Shown in pieces: positions 1-7,875 of a stretch of DNA of 64,000 nt (positions are counted from its first letter, which is position 1; each line of letters begins with the position of its first letter). The notes below the pieces were generated by a model. It worked only from the letters and a program-made list of their open reading frames with translations, was not told the DNA's origin and did no database searches. The position numbers and the translations under genes are program-made. Source of the stretch: VMDJ01 sp038146785 (GTDB taxonomy: Bacteria > Pseudomonadota > Gammaproteobacteria > Chromatiales > Chromatiaceae); the NCBI GenBank assembly GCA_038146785.1, contig JAYQSI010000019.1, forward strand, positions 62,001 to 126,000. Reading direction: 5' to 3'.

Positions 1-228
1 GCTGAGTCAGGTGATTGGTCTCTACCGCTATCGGCGGGTGATGATTATGAGTTGTGCATGACGGTACCCGCACAACATCAAGCTGCGTTCGAGGCGGCGA
101 TGCAGCAACAAGATGTGCCCGTGACATGGATTGGCATGATTGAACAAGGCGAGCAAGTTCGTGCTATGTCACCTAATGGTGATGTTGATGCCTACGTGGC
201 TCGCGGTTATGACCACTTTGCGAATTAA
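1..228 (+). CDS. thiL: Thiamine-monophosphate kinase, C-terminal part (window cut)
   Basis: The first 75 codons read open from base 1 to a TAA stop and form the end of ThiL, which phosphorylates thiamine monophosphate to the diphosphate cofactor in the cytoplasm. The GDDYEL motif near the start of the fragment is the recognisable C-terminal ThiL signature, and the tail ending in YVARGYDHF also fits. The N-terminal ATP-binding part lies outside the window. pgpA follows after 2 bases, the usual thiL-pgpA operon of gammaproteobacteria. The identification rests on a short fragment plus this context. Confidence 0.88.
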   Translation, partial: AESGDWSLPLSAGDDYELCMTVPAQHQAAFEAAMQQQDVPVTWIGMIEQGEQVRAMSPNGDVDAYVARGYDHFAN

Positions 229-230
229 CA

Positions 231-725
231 ATGACGAAACACAGTGATTTACCCAAGCCGGATATGACCCCCATTAATTTTATGGCGTTTGGTTTTGGCT
301 CAGGCTGTACGCCAAAAGCGCCCGGCACCATGGGTACCTTATTTGCTGTTGGTCTTTACCTGCCGCTCTCGCATCTGCCCTTAGAGTGGTATATCGCAAT
401 GACAGTAGCGGTATCGCTACTCGGTATATTTATTTGTGGTTGGTCAGCGAAAGATCTGGGTGTACACGATCATCCGGGTATTGTGTGGGATGAGTTTGCC
501 GGTTACTTCATCACAATGATTGCAGCGCCGACGGGGTGGCAATGGATAGTGATTGGTTTTGTGCTGTTCCGTTTCTTCGACATCCTTAAGCCTTGGCCAA
601 TTTCACTGGCCGATAAAAAGCTCAAAGGTGGGTTCGGCATTATGTTCGATGACATCTTGGCAGGCTTTGCTGCATTAGGTTGCATGCAGTTACTTGCGCA
701 CTTTCTGCCCGGATTAGGCGCATAA
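231..725 (+). CDS. pgpA: Phosphatidylglycerophosphatase A
   Basis: A 164-residue inner-membrane phosphatase that removes phosphate from phosphatidylglycerol phosphate to give phosphatidylglycerol. Visible signatures are KAPGTMGT near residue 30, WDEFAGY near residue 86 and the FRFFDILKPWP segment, all typical of PgpA, with hydrophobic helices between them. Length is normal for the family. The ATG start lies 2 bases after the thiL stop, so translation is probably coupled. A bidirectional terminator ends the operon just downstream. Confidence 0.95.
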   Translation: MTKHSDLPKPDMTPINFMAFGFGSGCTPKAPGTMGTLFAVGLYLPLSHLPLEWYIAMTVAVSLLGIFICGWSAKDLGVHDHPGIVWDEFAGYFITMIAAPTGWQWIVIGFVLFRFFDILKPWPISLADKKLKGGFGIMFDDILAGFAALGCMQLLAHFLPGLGA

Positions 726-753
726 AAAAGCCCGGCTTAAGCCGGGCTTTTTT
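726..753. terminator. Bidirectional rho-independent terminator between pgpA and folE2
   Basis: A perfect palindrome GCCCGGC-TTAA-GCCGGGC is flanked by A6 on the left and T6 on the right, so it can end transcription of both convergent genes. Confidence 0.9.
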
Positions 754-754
754 G

Positions 755-1588
755 TTAAGCACGTTTATCGTGTTCGATCAGTGCGTAAGCGGAGTGATTG
801 TGAATCGACTCGAAGTTTTCTGATTCGACGATATAGGCAGAGATGCGATCATCAGCGTTTAAGCGAGCAGCAACGTCACGCACCATATCTTCAACAAACT
901 TTGGATTGTCGTAAGCGCGCTCGGTAACGTACTTTTCATCTGGACGCTTGAGTAGGCCAAACAATTCGCATGATGCTTCTGCTTCAACCAGATCAATCAA
1001 CTCTTCGATCCAAACAAACTCATCCATGCGTACCGTTAAGGTGACGTGTGAGCGTTGGTTGTGAGCACCATAGTCTGAGATCTTCTTAGAGCATGGGCAC
1101 AAGCTAGTAACAGGCACGATCACTTTGACCGAGATGTCAGACACGCCGTCTTTGATCTGACCTAAAAGTGTTACGTGGTAGTCGAGTAAGCTTTCAACAC
1201 CAGAGATAGGTGCTTTCTTATTCACAAAGAACGGGAAGCTCATCTCGATATGACCTTCGGTCGATTCGAGTCGCTCAGCCATCTCTTCGAGCATGACTTT
1301 GAATGAGTCGAGAGTGATCTCGCGCTCGTGTGTATTCAGAATCTGCACGAAGCGTGACATGTGCGTGCCTTTGAAGTTATGAGGCAAATACACATACATG
1401 TTGAAGTTAGCGATTGTCGCTTGTTCACCCTCAGAGCGGTCTTTTACGCGCACTGGATGACGGATATCTTTGATACCGACCTTATTAATGGCGATCTGGC
1501 GCGTATCGGCGCTTGATTGCACGTCTGCGATGTCGGTTGAGGTGTTACTGCTTTGTGTCATGGATTCGTGGACGCTTTTCGTCGTCAT
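755..1588 (-). CDS. folE2: GTP cyclohydrolase FolE2 (type IB)
   Basis: A 277-residue enzyme converting GTP to 7,8-dihydroneopterin triphosphate, the first step of folate (and often queuosine) synthesis. The central motif SLCPCSKKISDYGAHNQRSH holds the metal-ligand cysteine and the conserved AHNQRSH of FolE2; CELFGLLKRPDEKYVTE further on also fits. It belongs to the COG1469 family, which can work with metals other than zinc, rather than to classic FolE. ATG at 1588 is the annotated start; an in-frame ATG at 1561 would shorten it by nine residues, and neither has a strong ribosome site. Family similarity begins around IADVQSS, so the first ~18 residues are a variable extension. It follows ispA after about 93 bases, where dxs sits in many relatives. 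Confidence 0.95.
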   Translation of the reverse strand: MTTKSVHESMTQSSNTSTDIADVQSSADTRQIAINKVGIKDIRHPVRVKDRSEGEQATIANFNMYVYLPHNFKGTHMSRFVQILNTHEREITLDSFKVMLEEMAERLESTEGHIEMSFPFFVNKKAPISGVESLLDYHVTLLGQIKDGVSDISVKVIVPVTSLCPCSKKISDYGAHNQRSHVTLTVRMDEFVWIEELIDLVEAEASCELFGLLKRPDEKYVTERAYDNPKFVEDMVRDVAARLNADDRISAYIVESENFESIHNHSAYALIEHDKRA

Positions 1589-1681
1589 TAATAGCTGAGT
1601 AATTTGCTCGGAATTATACCGTGGCGCCCAGCTTGGCCAAAATGGCCGTGCATTATGCCGATTTCAGGGCGTCTTAGCGAG

Positions 1682-2578
1682 TTAATGGTCGCGCTGAACG
1701 ATGTATTTGGCCAGATCACGTAAGGGATCGGCTGAATCACCAAAATTCTCAAGCGCTTCAAGGGCTTGCTCGAGGAGTGCGTTGGCTTTATCCCGTGCGC
1801 CTTCAAGGCCTAAAAGCGCAGGGTAAGTAGGTTTGTTTGCCGCTGCATCTTTACCCTGAGTTTTTCCGAGGGTTTCGCTGCTCGCTTCGATGTCCAAAAG
1901 GTCATCTTTAACTTGGAATGCGAGACCGATGCATTTGGCATAGGTGATCAATTTGTCGAAATCGTCACTATCAAGCTTTGGGTTGGAAAGAGCGCCGAGA
2001 GCAACGCTGGCTTCGATCAAGGCGCCAGTTTTGAGGTTGTGCATGTGCTCGAGATGTTCAAGATCCAGTTCGACGTCAACCGATTGAATATCCAGTGCCT
2101 GACCACCCACCATGCCGGCGACTCCGCTCGCACGGGAAAGCCATTTCAGCATCTCAAGCTTGGTGCAATCGGCGAGATGCTCATCGTTAATAAGAACGTC
2201 GAAAGCCAGCGTTTGCAGCGCGTCACCGACCAGTACCGCAGTTCCTTCATCGAAAGCTTTGTGCACAGTGGCGCGACCACGGCGAAGATCATCATCATCC
2301 ATTGCGGGTAGATCATCATGCACAAGCGAGTAGGCATGGATCAGCTCAACCGCGGCTGCCGCTGAATCGGAGGATGCATAATCTGAATAAACCGCTTGTG
2401 AGGCAGCATAGACCAGTAAAGGACGTACGCGTTTACCATCACCGAGTGCGGCATAGCGCATCGCCGTGTGTAAGCGCGAAGGTTCGCTAGCGACAGCCGG
2501 TAGAATGCCTTCGAGGGTGTTCTCGACACGCTTTTTAGTAAGAGAGAAAAGCTCAGCAAGCGCCGGTTCAAGCGTCAT
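1682..2578 (-). CDS. ispA: Farnesyl diphosphate synthase
   Basis: A short-chain polyprenyl synthase that condenses isopentenyl diphosphate with dimethylallyl and geranyl diphosphate. The first aspartate-rich motif reads DDLPAMDDDDLRRGRATVH and the second reads FQVKDDLLDI, the two Mg-diphosphate binding sites; GGQALDI lies between them. About 298 residues from ATG 2578, typical of IspA. A longer in-frame start at 2602 exists but overlaps xseB by 35 bases; the 2578 start gives an 11-base overlap and the expected N-terminus. Operon with xseB upstream. The next gene is folE2 rather than dxs. Confidence 0.93.
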   Translation of the reverse strand: MTLEPALAELFSLTKKRVENTLEGILPAVASEPSRLHTAMRYAALGDGKRVRPLLVYAASQAVYSDYASSDSAAAAVELIHAYSLVHDDLPAMDDDDLRRGRATVHKAFDEGTAVLVGDALQTLAFDVLINDEHLADCTKLEMLKWLSRASGVAGMVGGQALDIQSVDVELDLEHLEHMHNLKTGALIEASVALGALSNPKLDSDDFDKLITYAKCIGLAFQVKDDLLDIEASSETLGKTQGKDAAANKPTYPALLGLEGARDKANALLEQALEALENFGDSADPLRDLAKYIVQRDH

Positions 2579-2798
2579 CGTCGAATGGCTCAGGCTCGCC
2601 ATCAGCGCTAGTCAGTGTTTGGACTTTGAGTTCAGCTTCGCTAAGTGCTTTTTGGCACTGACGAGTGAGTGCTACGCCTTTTTCAAACGCGGCAAGTGAC
2701 TGATCTAGTGAAAGATCACCGCTTTCCATTTGCTCAACCAGTGCTTCGAGCTCATTCAGCGCATCTTCAAAAGAACTTTGTTTGGCTTTTTTCGTCAT
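2568..2798 (-). CDS. xseB: Exodeoxyribonuclease VII small subunit
   Basis: A 76-residue helical protein that partners XseA in exonuclease VII, which degrades single-stranded DNA. The pattern SFEDALNELEALVEQMESG followed by LSLDQSLAAFEKGV and a charged second helix is characteristic of the family. ATG at 2798 has GGAAT as a plausible ribosome site. It overlaps ispA by about 11 bases, the common xseB-ispA pair. The acidic C-terminal tail is variable in the family. Confidence 0.95.
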   Translation of the reverse strand: MTKKAKQSSFEDALNELEALVEQMESGDLSLDQSLAAFEKGVALTRQCQKALSEAELKVQTLTSADGEPEPFDDDA

Positions 2799-2883
2799 AG
2801 AGAAATTCCTTCAATCTGCGCATTCTAACCGACAGTCGCGATGCTTGCGCAGTGACCTTTGAGAACAGGTAGAATTCCCGCTC

Positions 2884-3396
2884 ATGAAAAAACTCCCTCT
2901 GCTTTTTTTGATCTTTTCAGCTCAGATTTTTGCTGTCGAGGCCTACGATCCTTATGCGCCCGTTGAGAATGGTTACGACCCTTCATTGGAAGTGCCTTGG
3001 GTAGAGATCGAGACGCAGGTCAATAAGTTGCCCCAAGAAGAAAACCTCAAGCAGCTGCGTGTCGACAAGCTTGATGCCATGCCATCGGGGATGCGTTTCT
3101 CGATGGATCTTGAGAATGTCACAGTGAGTGATAAAGACTATGTCACCCGGACGTGGTTTGTGGTGCGCTCTGATACTGCTTATAACGGTACCTATGAGGG
3201 GATTCGTTGTGCGACCGGTGAGTACAAGGTGTATGCCTACGCTAATCCCACTCGGTCAAAGCCTTTGCGTATTGTGAAGATGCCAACCTGGAAAAAGATC
3301 CGTGCGCGTACCTACCGAGCAGAAGTGGCACGCGATTACATTTGCGATGATGTCCGTCCAAAATCTGAGCATGCAGTAAAGCAACTGCGTTACTAA
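2884..3396 (+). CDS. CNP1-like secreted protein of unknown function
   Basis: 170 residues with a clear signal peptide (MKKLPLLFLIFSAQIFAVEA). The mature part has PWVEIE, a stretch ending YEGIRCATGEYKVYA near residue 105-120, and DYICDD near the end. These match my memory of the CNP1-like family (PF08750), periplasmic proteins without known function; the two cysteines (C109 region and C153 region) could form a disulfide. It sits alone between divergent xseB and parE. No catalytic motif is visible. Confidence 0.7.
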   Translation: MKKLPLLFLIFSAQIFAVEAYDPYAPVENGYDPSLEVPWVEIETQVNKLPQEENLKQLRVDKLDAMPSGMRFSMDLENVTVSDKDYVTRTWFVVRSDTAYNGTYEGIRCATGEYKVYAYANPTRSKPLRIVKMPTWKKIRARTYRAEVARDYICDDVRPKSEHAVKQLRY

Positions 3397-3418
3397 AAAT
3401 TAAACGAGAAGTTTGTTA

Positions 3419-5302
3419 ATGAGCAATTACGATGCGTCATCCATCGAGGTATTAAGTGGTCTTGAGCCAGTGCGTAAGCGCCCTGGTATGTACACCAATA
3501 CCGATCGACCTAATCACCTTGCGCAAGAGGTTATTGATAACAGTGTCGACGAGGCGATGGCGGGTCATGCTAAGAAGATCGAAGTCACGCTCTTTAAAGA
3601 CGGCTCTCTAGAAGTTGCCGATGATGGCCGTGGTATGCCGGTGGATATCCATCCTGAGCAAGGGCTCTCTGGCGTTGAATTGATTCTGACCAAGCTGCAC
3701 GCCGGCGGTAAGTTTTCGAATGATAACTACCAGTTCTCAGGTGGTTTGCACGGTGTGGGCATCTCAGTTGTTAATGCCTTGTCCAAGCATCTTGAGGTTT
3801 GGGTAAAACGCGGTGGCGAAGAGTTCAATATCTCTTTCGCTAACAGTGAAAAGCGTTCTGAGCTCGAAGTGGTTGGTAAGGTCGGTAAAGCCAATACCGG
3901 TACTCGCGTTCGTTTTTGGCCAGATCCACAGTTCTTCGATAGCCCGAAGTTCAGCGTTAAACAGCTACAACATAATCTGCGTGCTAAAGCGGTGTTATGT
4001 CCCGGCTTAGAAATTCATTTCCATCAAGAAGGGCAAAAAGACTCGGATGTCTGGTGTTATGCCGATGGCTTACAAGATTATTTGATGGATGAGCTGCAAG
4101 GAACAACCACCTTGCCGGAAACACCTTTTATTGGAGCGATGGCGGGTAATGCAGAAGCTGCTGATTGGGCTGTGTTGTGGTTACCTGAAGGCGGCGAATC
4201 GGTTACTGAAAGTTATGTGAACCTAATCCCTACCGCTCAGGGTGGTACGCACGTTAATGGATTGCGTACTGGTTTGACCGATGCAGTACGTGAGTTCTGT
4301 GAGTTCCGTAATTTATTGCCGCGCGGCGTGAAGCTGGCGCCAGATGATGTCTGGAATAACGTGAGCTATATCTTGTCAGTGAAACTGGCTGATCCTCAGT
4401 TCTCAGGACAAACTAAAGAACGTTTGTCATCACGAGAGTGCGCAGCGTTCGTCTCAGGCGTGGTGAAGGATTCGTTTGGCCTTTGGTTAAACCAACATAC
4501 CGATTTAGGTGAGCAGATTGCTGAGCTTGCGATTAATGCGGCGCAAGCACGTCAACGTGCAGGCAAAAAAGTCGCGCGTAAAAAGGTCAGCCAAGGCCCA
4601 GCCTTACCGGGTAAGTTGGCAGATTGTTTATCCGATGATCAAGAACGTACTGAGTTGTTCTTAGTAGAGGGTGACTCTGCAGGTGGTTCTGCTAAGCAGG
4701 CGCGCGATAAAAATTTCCAAGCGATCATGCCGCTGCGCGGAAAGATTCTGAATACCTGGGAAGTCGACCCTACTGAAGTCTTAGCTTCTCAAGAGGTACA
4801 CGATATTTCAGTCGCGATTGGCGTTGAGCCAGGCTCTGATGATCTATCCAAGCTACGCTTCGGCAAGGTCTGTATCTTGGCTGATGCGGACTCAGATGGT
4901 GCGCACATTGCGACCTTGTTATGTGCGTTGTTTGTGCGTCACTTCCGCAAGTTGGTACAAGAAGGTCACGTGTATGTGGCAATGCCGCCTCTGTATCGTA
5001 TTGATGTGGGTAAAGAGGTTTATTACGCACTCGATGAATCAGAGCGACAAGGTGTGCTGGATCGGATTGAAGCGGAAAAGATTCGCGGCAAGGTCTCAAT
5101 TCAACGCTTTAAAGGCTTGGGTGAGATGAACCCAGCACAATTGCGTGAAACCACGATTCATCCTGATACGCGTCGCTTGGTGCAATTAACCATTGATGCT
5201 GGGGATAACACCAACCGTATTTTGGATATGCTGCTAGCAAAGAAGCGAGCAGGGGATCGCAAAGCATGGTTGCAAAAGAAAGGCGATTTAGCCGAGGTTT
5301 AA
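3419..5302 (+). CDS. parE: DNA topoisomerase IV subunit B
   Basis: 627 residues. ATPase subunit of topoisomerase IV, which decatenates daughter chromosomes together with ParC. The GHKL ATPase motifs are present (EVIDNSVDEA, DDGRGMPV, GGLHGVG), followed by the transducer domain and the TOPRIM motifs LVEGDSAGGSA and DADSDGAHI. I chose ATG 3419, preceded by GAGAAG eight bases upstream, over the TTG at 3413. The length fits ParE (~630) rather than GyrB (~800). The stop lies inside the next gene (37-base overlap), and parC follows three genes later. Confidence 0.97.
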   Translation: MSNYDASSIEVLSGLEPVRKRPGMYTNTDRPNHLAQEVIDNSVDEAMAGHAKKIEVTLFKDGSLEVADDGRGMPVDIHPEQGLSGVELILTKLHAGGKFSNDNYQFSGGLHGVGISVVNALSKHLEVWVKRGGEEFNISFANSEKRSELEVVGKVGKANTGTRVRFWPDPQFFDSPKFSVKQLQHNLRAKAVLCPGLEIHFHQEGQKDSDVWCYADGLQDYLMDELQGTTTLPETPFIGAMAGNAEAADWAVLWLPEGGESVTESYVNLIPTAQGGTHVNGLRTGLTDAVREFCEFRNLLPRGVKLAPDDVWNNVSYILSVKLADPQFSGQTKERLSSRECAAFVSGVVKDSFGLWLNQHTDLGEQIAELAINAAQARQRAGKKVARKKVSQGPALPGKLADCLSDDQERTELFLVEGDSAGGSAKQARDKNFQAIMPLRGKILNTWEVDPTEVLASQEVHDISVAIGVEPGSDDLSKLRFGKVCILADADSDGAHIATLLCALFVRHFRKLVQEGHVYVAMPPLYRIDVGKEVYYALDESERQGVLDRIEAEKIRGKVSIQRFKGLGEMNPAQLRETTIHPDTRRLVQLTIDAGDNTNRILDMLLAKKRAGDRKAWLQKKGDLAEV

Positions 5303-6177
5303 GCGGATTATGTTTAGGCCTGTTATTTAGTATTCAGGCCAGCGCTAAGCCACTGCCTATTTTTGATGTGCATACCCATTACAAATGGGATCAAGAAGAA
5401 GTTACCACCCCTGAGCAAGCTATTGAGATGCTCGATAAGGCCGGCGTTACCCATGTGGTAGTGATCGGCACGCCCGCTGATAACGCCCTTAAATTAAAAA
5501 AGCTCGCGCCTGAGCGTGTGATTACCTTTTGGAGCCCTTATCAATTTAGCGGCGACAAAATGGAATGGCAGTTTAAAAAGAAAAGTCTCGAGAAAGCTGA
5601 GCGAGATCTAGCGACAGGGCAATACCAGGGTATCGGTGAGTTACATCTGTTGGGTGGTTTTTCCGCGCGATGGAATAAAAGTCCAGTGATGGTCAAGCTG
5701 TTAGAACTTGGTCTTAAATACGATCTGCCATTGATGGTGCATAACGAGTTCTCAAAAAACATTCCCTCCATTCGTTTGTGTCGCGCGAACCCAGATAATC
5801 GTTTTTTGTTCGCGCATGCAGGGGCCATTCTCGATCCGGATGAGGTGGCTGAGATTTTAGAATCATGTCCGAATGTGATGATGGATTTGGCAGCGCGAGA
5901 TCCATGGCGTTATGTCAGTCATCCGATCACCAATGAAGAAGGTCGATTGTTGCCAGATTGGGAAGCATTGATTTTGAAGTATGACGATCGCTTTGTGATC
6001 GGTTCTGACACGGTATGGCCTGTTGATCGTCATTCAATGTGGGATGAGCCAGATAGTGGTTGGCAAGAGTTGCCAAGGTTCATCAATTTTCATCGCCAAT
6101 GGCTAAGCTTCTTGCCGGAAAGCACACAAATAAAATTATCAACGCAAAATGCAGAGCGATTCTTTCGGATGCATTGA
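5266..6177 (+). CDS. Secreted amidohydrolase-2 family metal hydrolase
   Basis: 303 residues with an N-terminal signal sequence ending ASA around residue 27. The mature protein starts with FDVHTHYKWD, the metal-binding HxH of the TIM-barrel amidohydrolases, and has MVHNEF, LFAHAGA and IGSDTVWP at the expected later strands; D in GSDT would be the last ligand. Substrate unknown; PF04909-type proteins include hydrolases and decarboxylases. The ATG start lies inside parE, giving a 37-base overlap, with AGGGG upstream; no later ATG, GTG or TTG would keep the signal peptide. Likely co-transcribed with parE. Confidence 0.75.
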   Translation: MVAKERRFSRGLSGLCLGLLFSIQASAKPLPIFDVHTHYKWDQEEVTTPEQAIEMLDKAGVTHVVVIGTPADNALKLKKLAPERVITFWSPYQFSGDKMEWQFKKKSLEKAERDLATGQYQGIGELHLLGGFSARWNKSPVMVKLLELGLKYDLPLMVHNEFSKNIPSIRLCRANPDNRFLFAHAGAILDPDEVAEILESCPNVMMDLAARDPWRYVSHPITNEEGRLLPDWEALILKYDDRFVIGSDTVWPVDRHSMWDEPDSGWQELPRFINFHRQWLSFLPESTQIKLSTQNAERFFRMH

Positions 6178-6264
6178 GCTGACGCGCATCAAATGACAGT
6201 CAATTAACACTTGTCGCTGCGTTTGCTATCCTTAAACTGTTCCACATTGTTTCAGGAGTAAATA

Positions 6265-7317
6265 ATGTTGCGACCTTTAGTCAGTCTGATTGCGCTGAGT
6301 TTATTTGTTATCTCATCCAGTGCATTCGCTGACGCTCGAGGTGAGATGTTGTTTGGACAACATTGTGTCGCTTGCCACCAATTTGGCGGCAAGGGAGGTA
6401 TTGGTCTCCCGTTGACACCGAGAAAGATGGAGAACGTTGATGACCTCTATCTGATTCGTACCATTCAGCTTGGCCGCCCAGGTCGAGTCATGCCAGCCTT
6501 TACTGAACTGAATCTTGACGATGTGCGCTCGATCGTTGATTACATGCGATCCGCCTCGGATACAAAAAGTGTTGTGTTTGAAGCGTCGCACTTGTCGGGT
6601 AATCCGGTGCGTGGAGAAGGTCTTTATCATTTACATTGCGTGACCTGCCATGCCGAGGATGGGTCAGGTGCCGGCGAAGGTACGGGTGTCACACTTTCTC
6701 GCCATCGCGGCTTTATGGTGATGCCGCCTTCTATAACTAATCCGGGCTTTTTAGCTTCAGCGTCTGATCCGATCTTAGAATTTGCCATAAAGCATGGTCG
6801 TGAAGGATCTGGCATGTTGGGCTTTAAAGATGTTGGCTTATTAGATGACCAGGGTGTAGCTGATATCGTGGCGTATATCCGTCAGATGGGCTCGGATCAG
6901 CAGGTGGTGCCACCTTTGCCTGAAGATGAGCGCCCAACGATAACGATTGAGTCACCTTACGATTTTGATACCACGGTGAGTAACGTCAGACAGTCTCTAG
7001 TCGGTGCTAACTTCCGTATCTTCCCAGATCGTTACCTTGAGCAGGGTCTTCTGGATGAGTTCATGGTCAATAAGCGCCAAATAGGTATTCGTTTTTGTAA
7101 CTTCAATGAGCTCTACGGCATGCTCGCGATTGAGCCTCGTGTCGGTACTGTCTTACCTTGCCGAATCACTATTCTTGAGCAAGAGGATGGAACAGTCTTG
7201 TTGGTGGCGCCTAACTTGAAGGTTGTTTCACGTTGGTTTAATAACGATAACCTTGTGCGTTTATGGGCAGCGATGAATGAAGGACTCACTAGCATCATGG
7301 AGGAAGCGTCATTATGA
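6265..7317 (+). CDS. Periplasmic di-heme cytochrome c fused to DUF302
   Basis: 350 residues. Signal peptide (cleavage near AFA-DA), then two cytochrome c domains with haem sites CVACH (about residue 35) and CVTCH (about residue 127), each with a downstream methionine candidate (RVMPAF, SGMLGF). From about residue 228 (ESPYDFDTTV) the sequence becomes a DUF302 domain with FRIFPDRYLEQG. It is therefore an electron carrier or sensor with a DUF302 module of unknown role. TCAGGAG before ATG 6265 is a good ribosome site. The ATGA overlap with the next gene, which also looks DUF302-like, indicates translational coupling. Confidence 0.82.
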   Translation: MLRPLVSLIALSLFVISSSAFADARGEMLFGQHCVACHQFGGKGGIGLPLTPRKMENVDDLYLIRTIQLGRPGRVMPAFTELNLDDVRSIVDYMRSASDTKSVVFEASHLSGNPVRGEGLYHLHCVTCHAEDGSGAGEGTGVTLSRHRGFMVMPPSITNPGFLASASDPILEFAIKHGREGSGMLGFKDVGLLDDQGVADIVAYIRQMGSDQQVVPPLPEDERPTITIESPYDFDTTVSNVRQSLVGANFRIFPDRYLEQGLLDEFMVNKRQIGIRFCNFNELYGMLAIEPRVGTVLPCRITILEQEDGTVLLVAPNLKVVSRWFNNDNLVRLWAAMNEGLTSIMEEASL

Positions 7318-7784
7318 AAAAGGCATTATTGATTGCGCTCTTCTTGCTTGTAAGTTCAGCTCAAGCGATTACCAATGACATGATGATGGTGCGTATGCAC
7401 ATGAAAGCAGATGTGGCGATTGAGTACCTTAAGTCGGCACTGGAGCAGCGAGGCTACGCTATTGCGCATACGCAAAAGTGTGATGGTGGTATGCACAGTT
7501 TTGGCTACACCACTGACTTTTATCGATCGATCTTCTTTGGCAAAGGTGCAGAGGCGCGTGAGATCTCAAAAGCGCACCCCGATTTTGTGTCTTATATCCC
7601 GTTAAAGATGACGGTGGTCGCTGAGCGTGAAGAAACCGTGATGTCGATCGTCAATCCACATGTCTTCGATCGCTTTTATTCAGACGACCCTATGATGCTG
7701 CAACATTTTAAGAATTGGCATCACGATATCTTGTCGATTTTCAGTGACTTACGTGCGGCAGAAAGGTCACGACAAATCCGTTAG
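7314..7784 (+). CDS. Secreted DUF302-like protein
   Basis: 156 residues with a signal peptide (MKKALLIALFLLVSSAQA). The body (DVAIEYLKSALEQRGY, then a basic patch and FVSYIPLKMTVV, then VNPHVFDRFY) has the layout of DUF302-family proteins, although similarity is weak. Overlaps the cytochrome/DUF302 gene by 4 bases (ATGA), so the two are made together and may interact in the periplasm. Function unknown. No cysteine pair or metal-binding cluster stands out beyond several methionines and histidines (NDMMMVRMHM). Confidence 0.6.
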   Translation: MKKALLIALFLLVSSAQAITNDMMMVRMHMKADVAIEYLKSALEQRGYAIAHTQKCDGGMHSFGYTTDFYRSIFFGKGAEAREISKAHPDFVSYIPLKMTVVAEREETVMSIVNPHVFDRFYSDDPMMLQHFKNWHHDILSIFSDLRAAERSRQIR

Positions 7785-7875
7785 ACCTCAGCTAAAAATA
7801 AAGCGGTAAGCCACATGCTGTGAGGGTCTCAGGCGTGTAAAATCGGTGCTTTGTTAGACGTTTCAATAGCATCCT

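Noticed and set aside
1589..1681. A zinc-uptake-regulator box upstream of folE2
   Set aside because: FolE2 is Zur-controlled in some organisms, so I looked for a TATAAC-type inverted repeat before 1588; none of reasonable quality was found.
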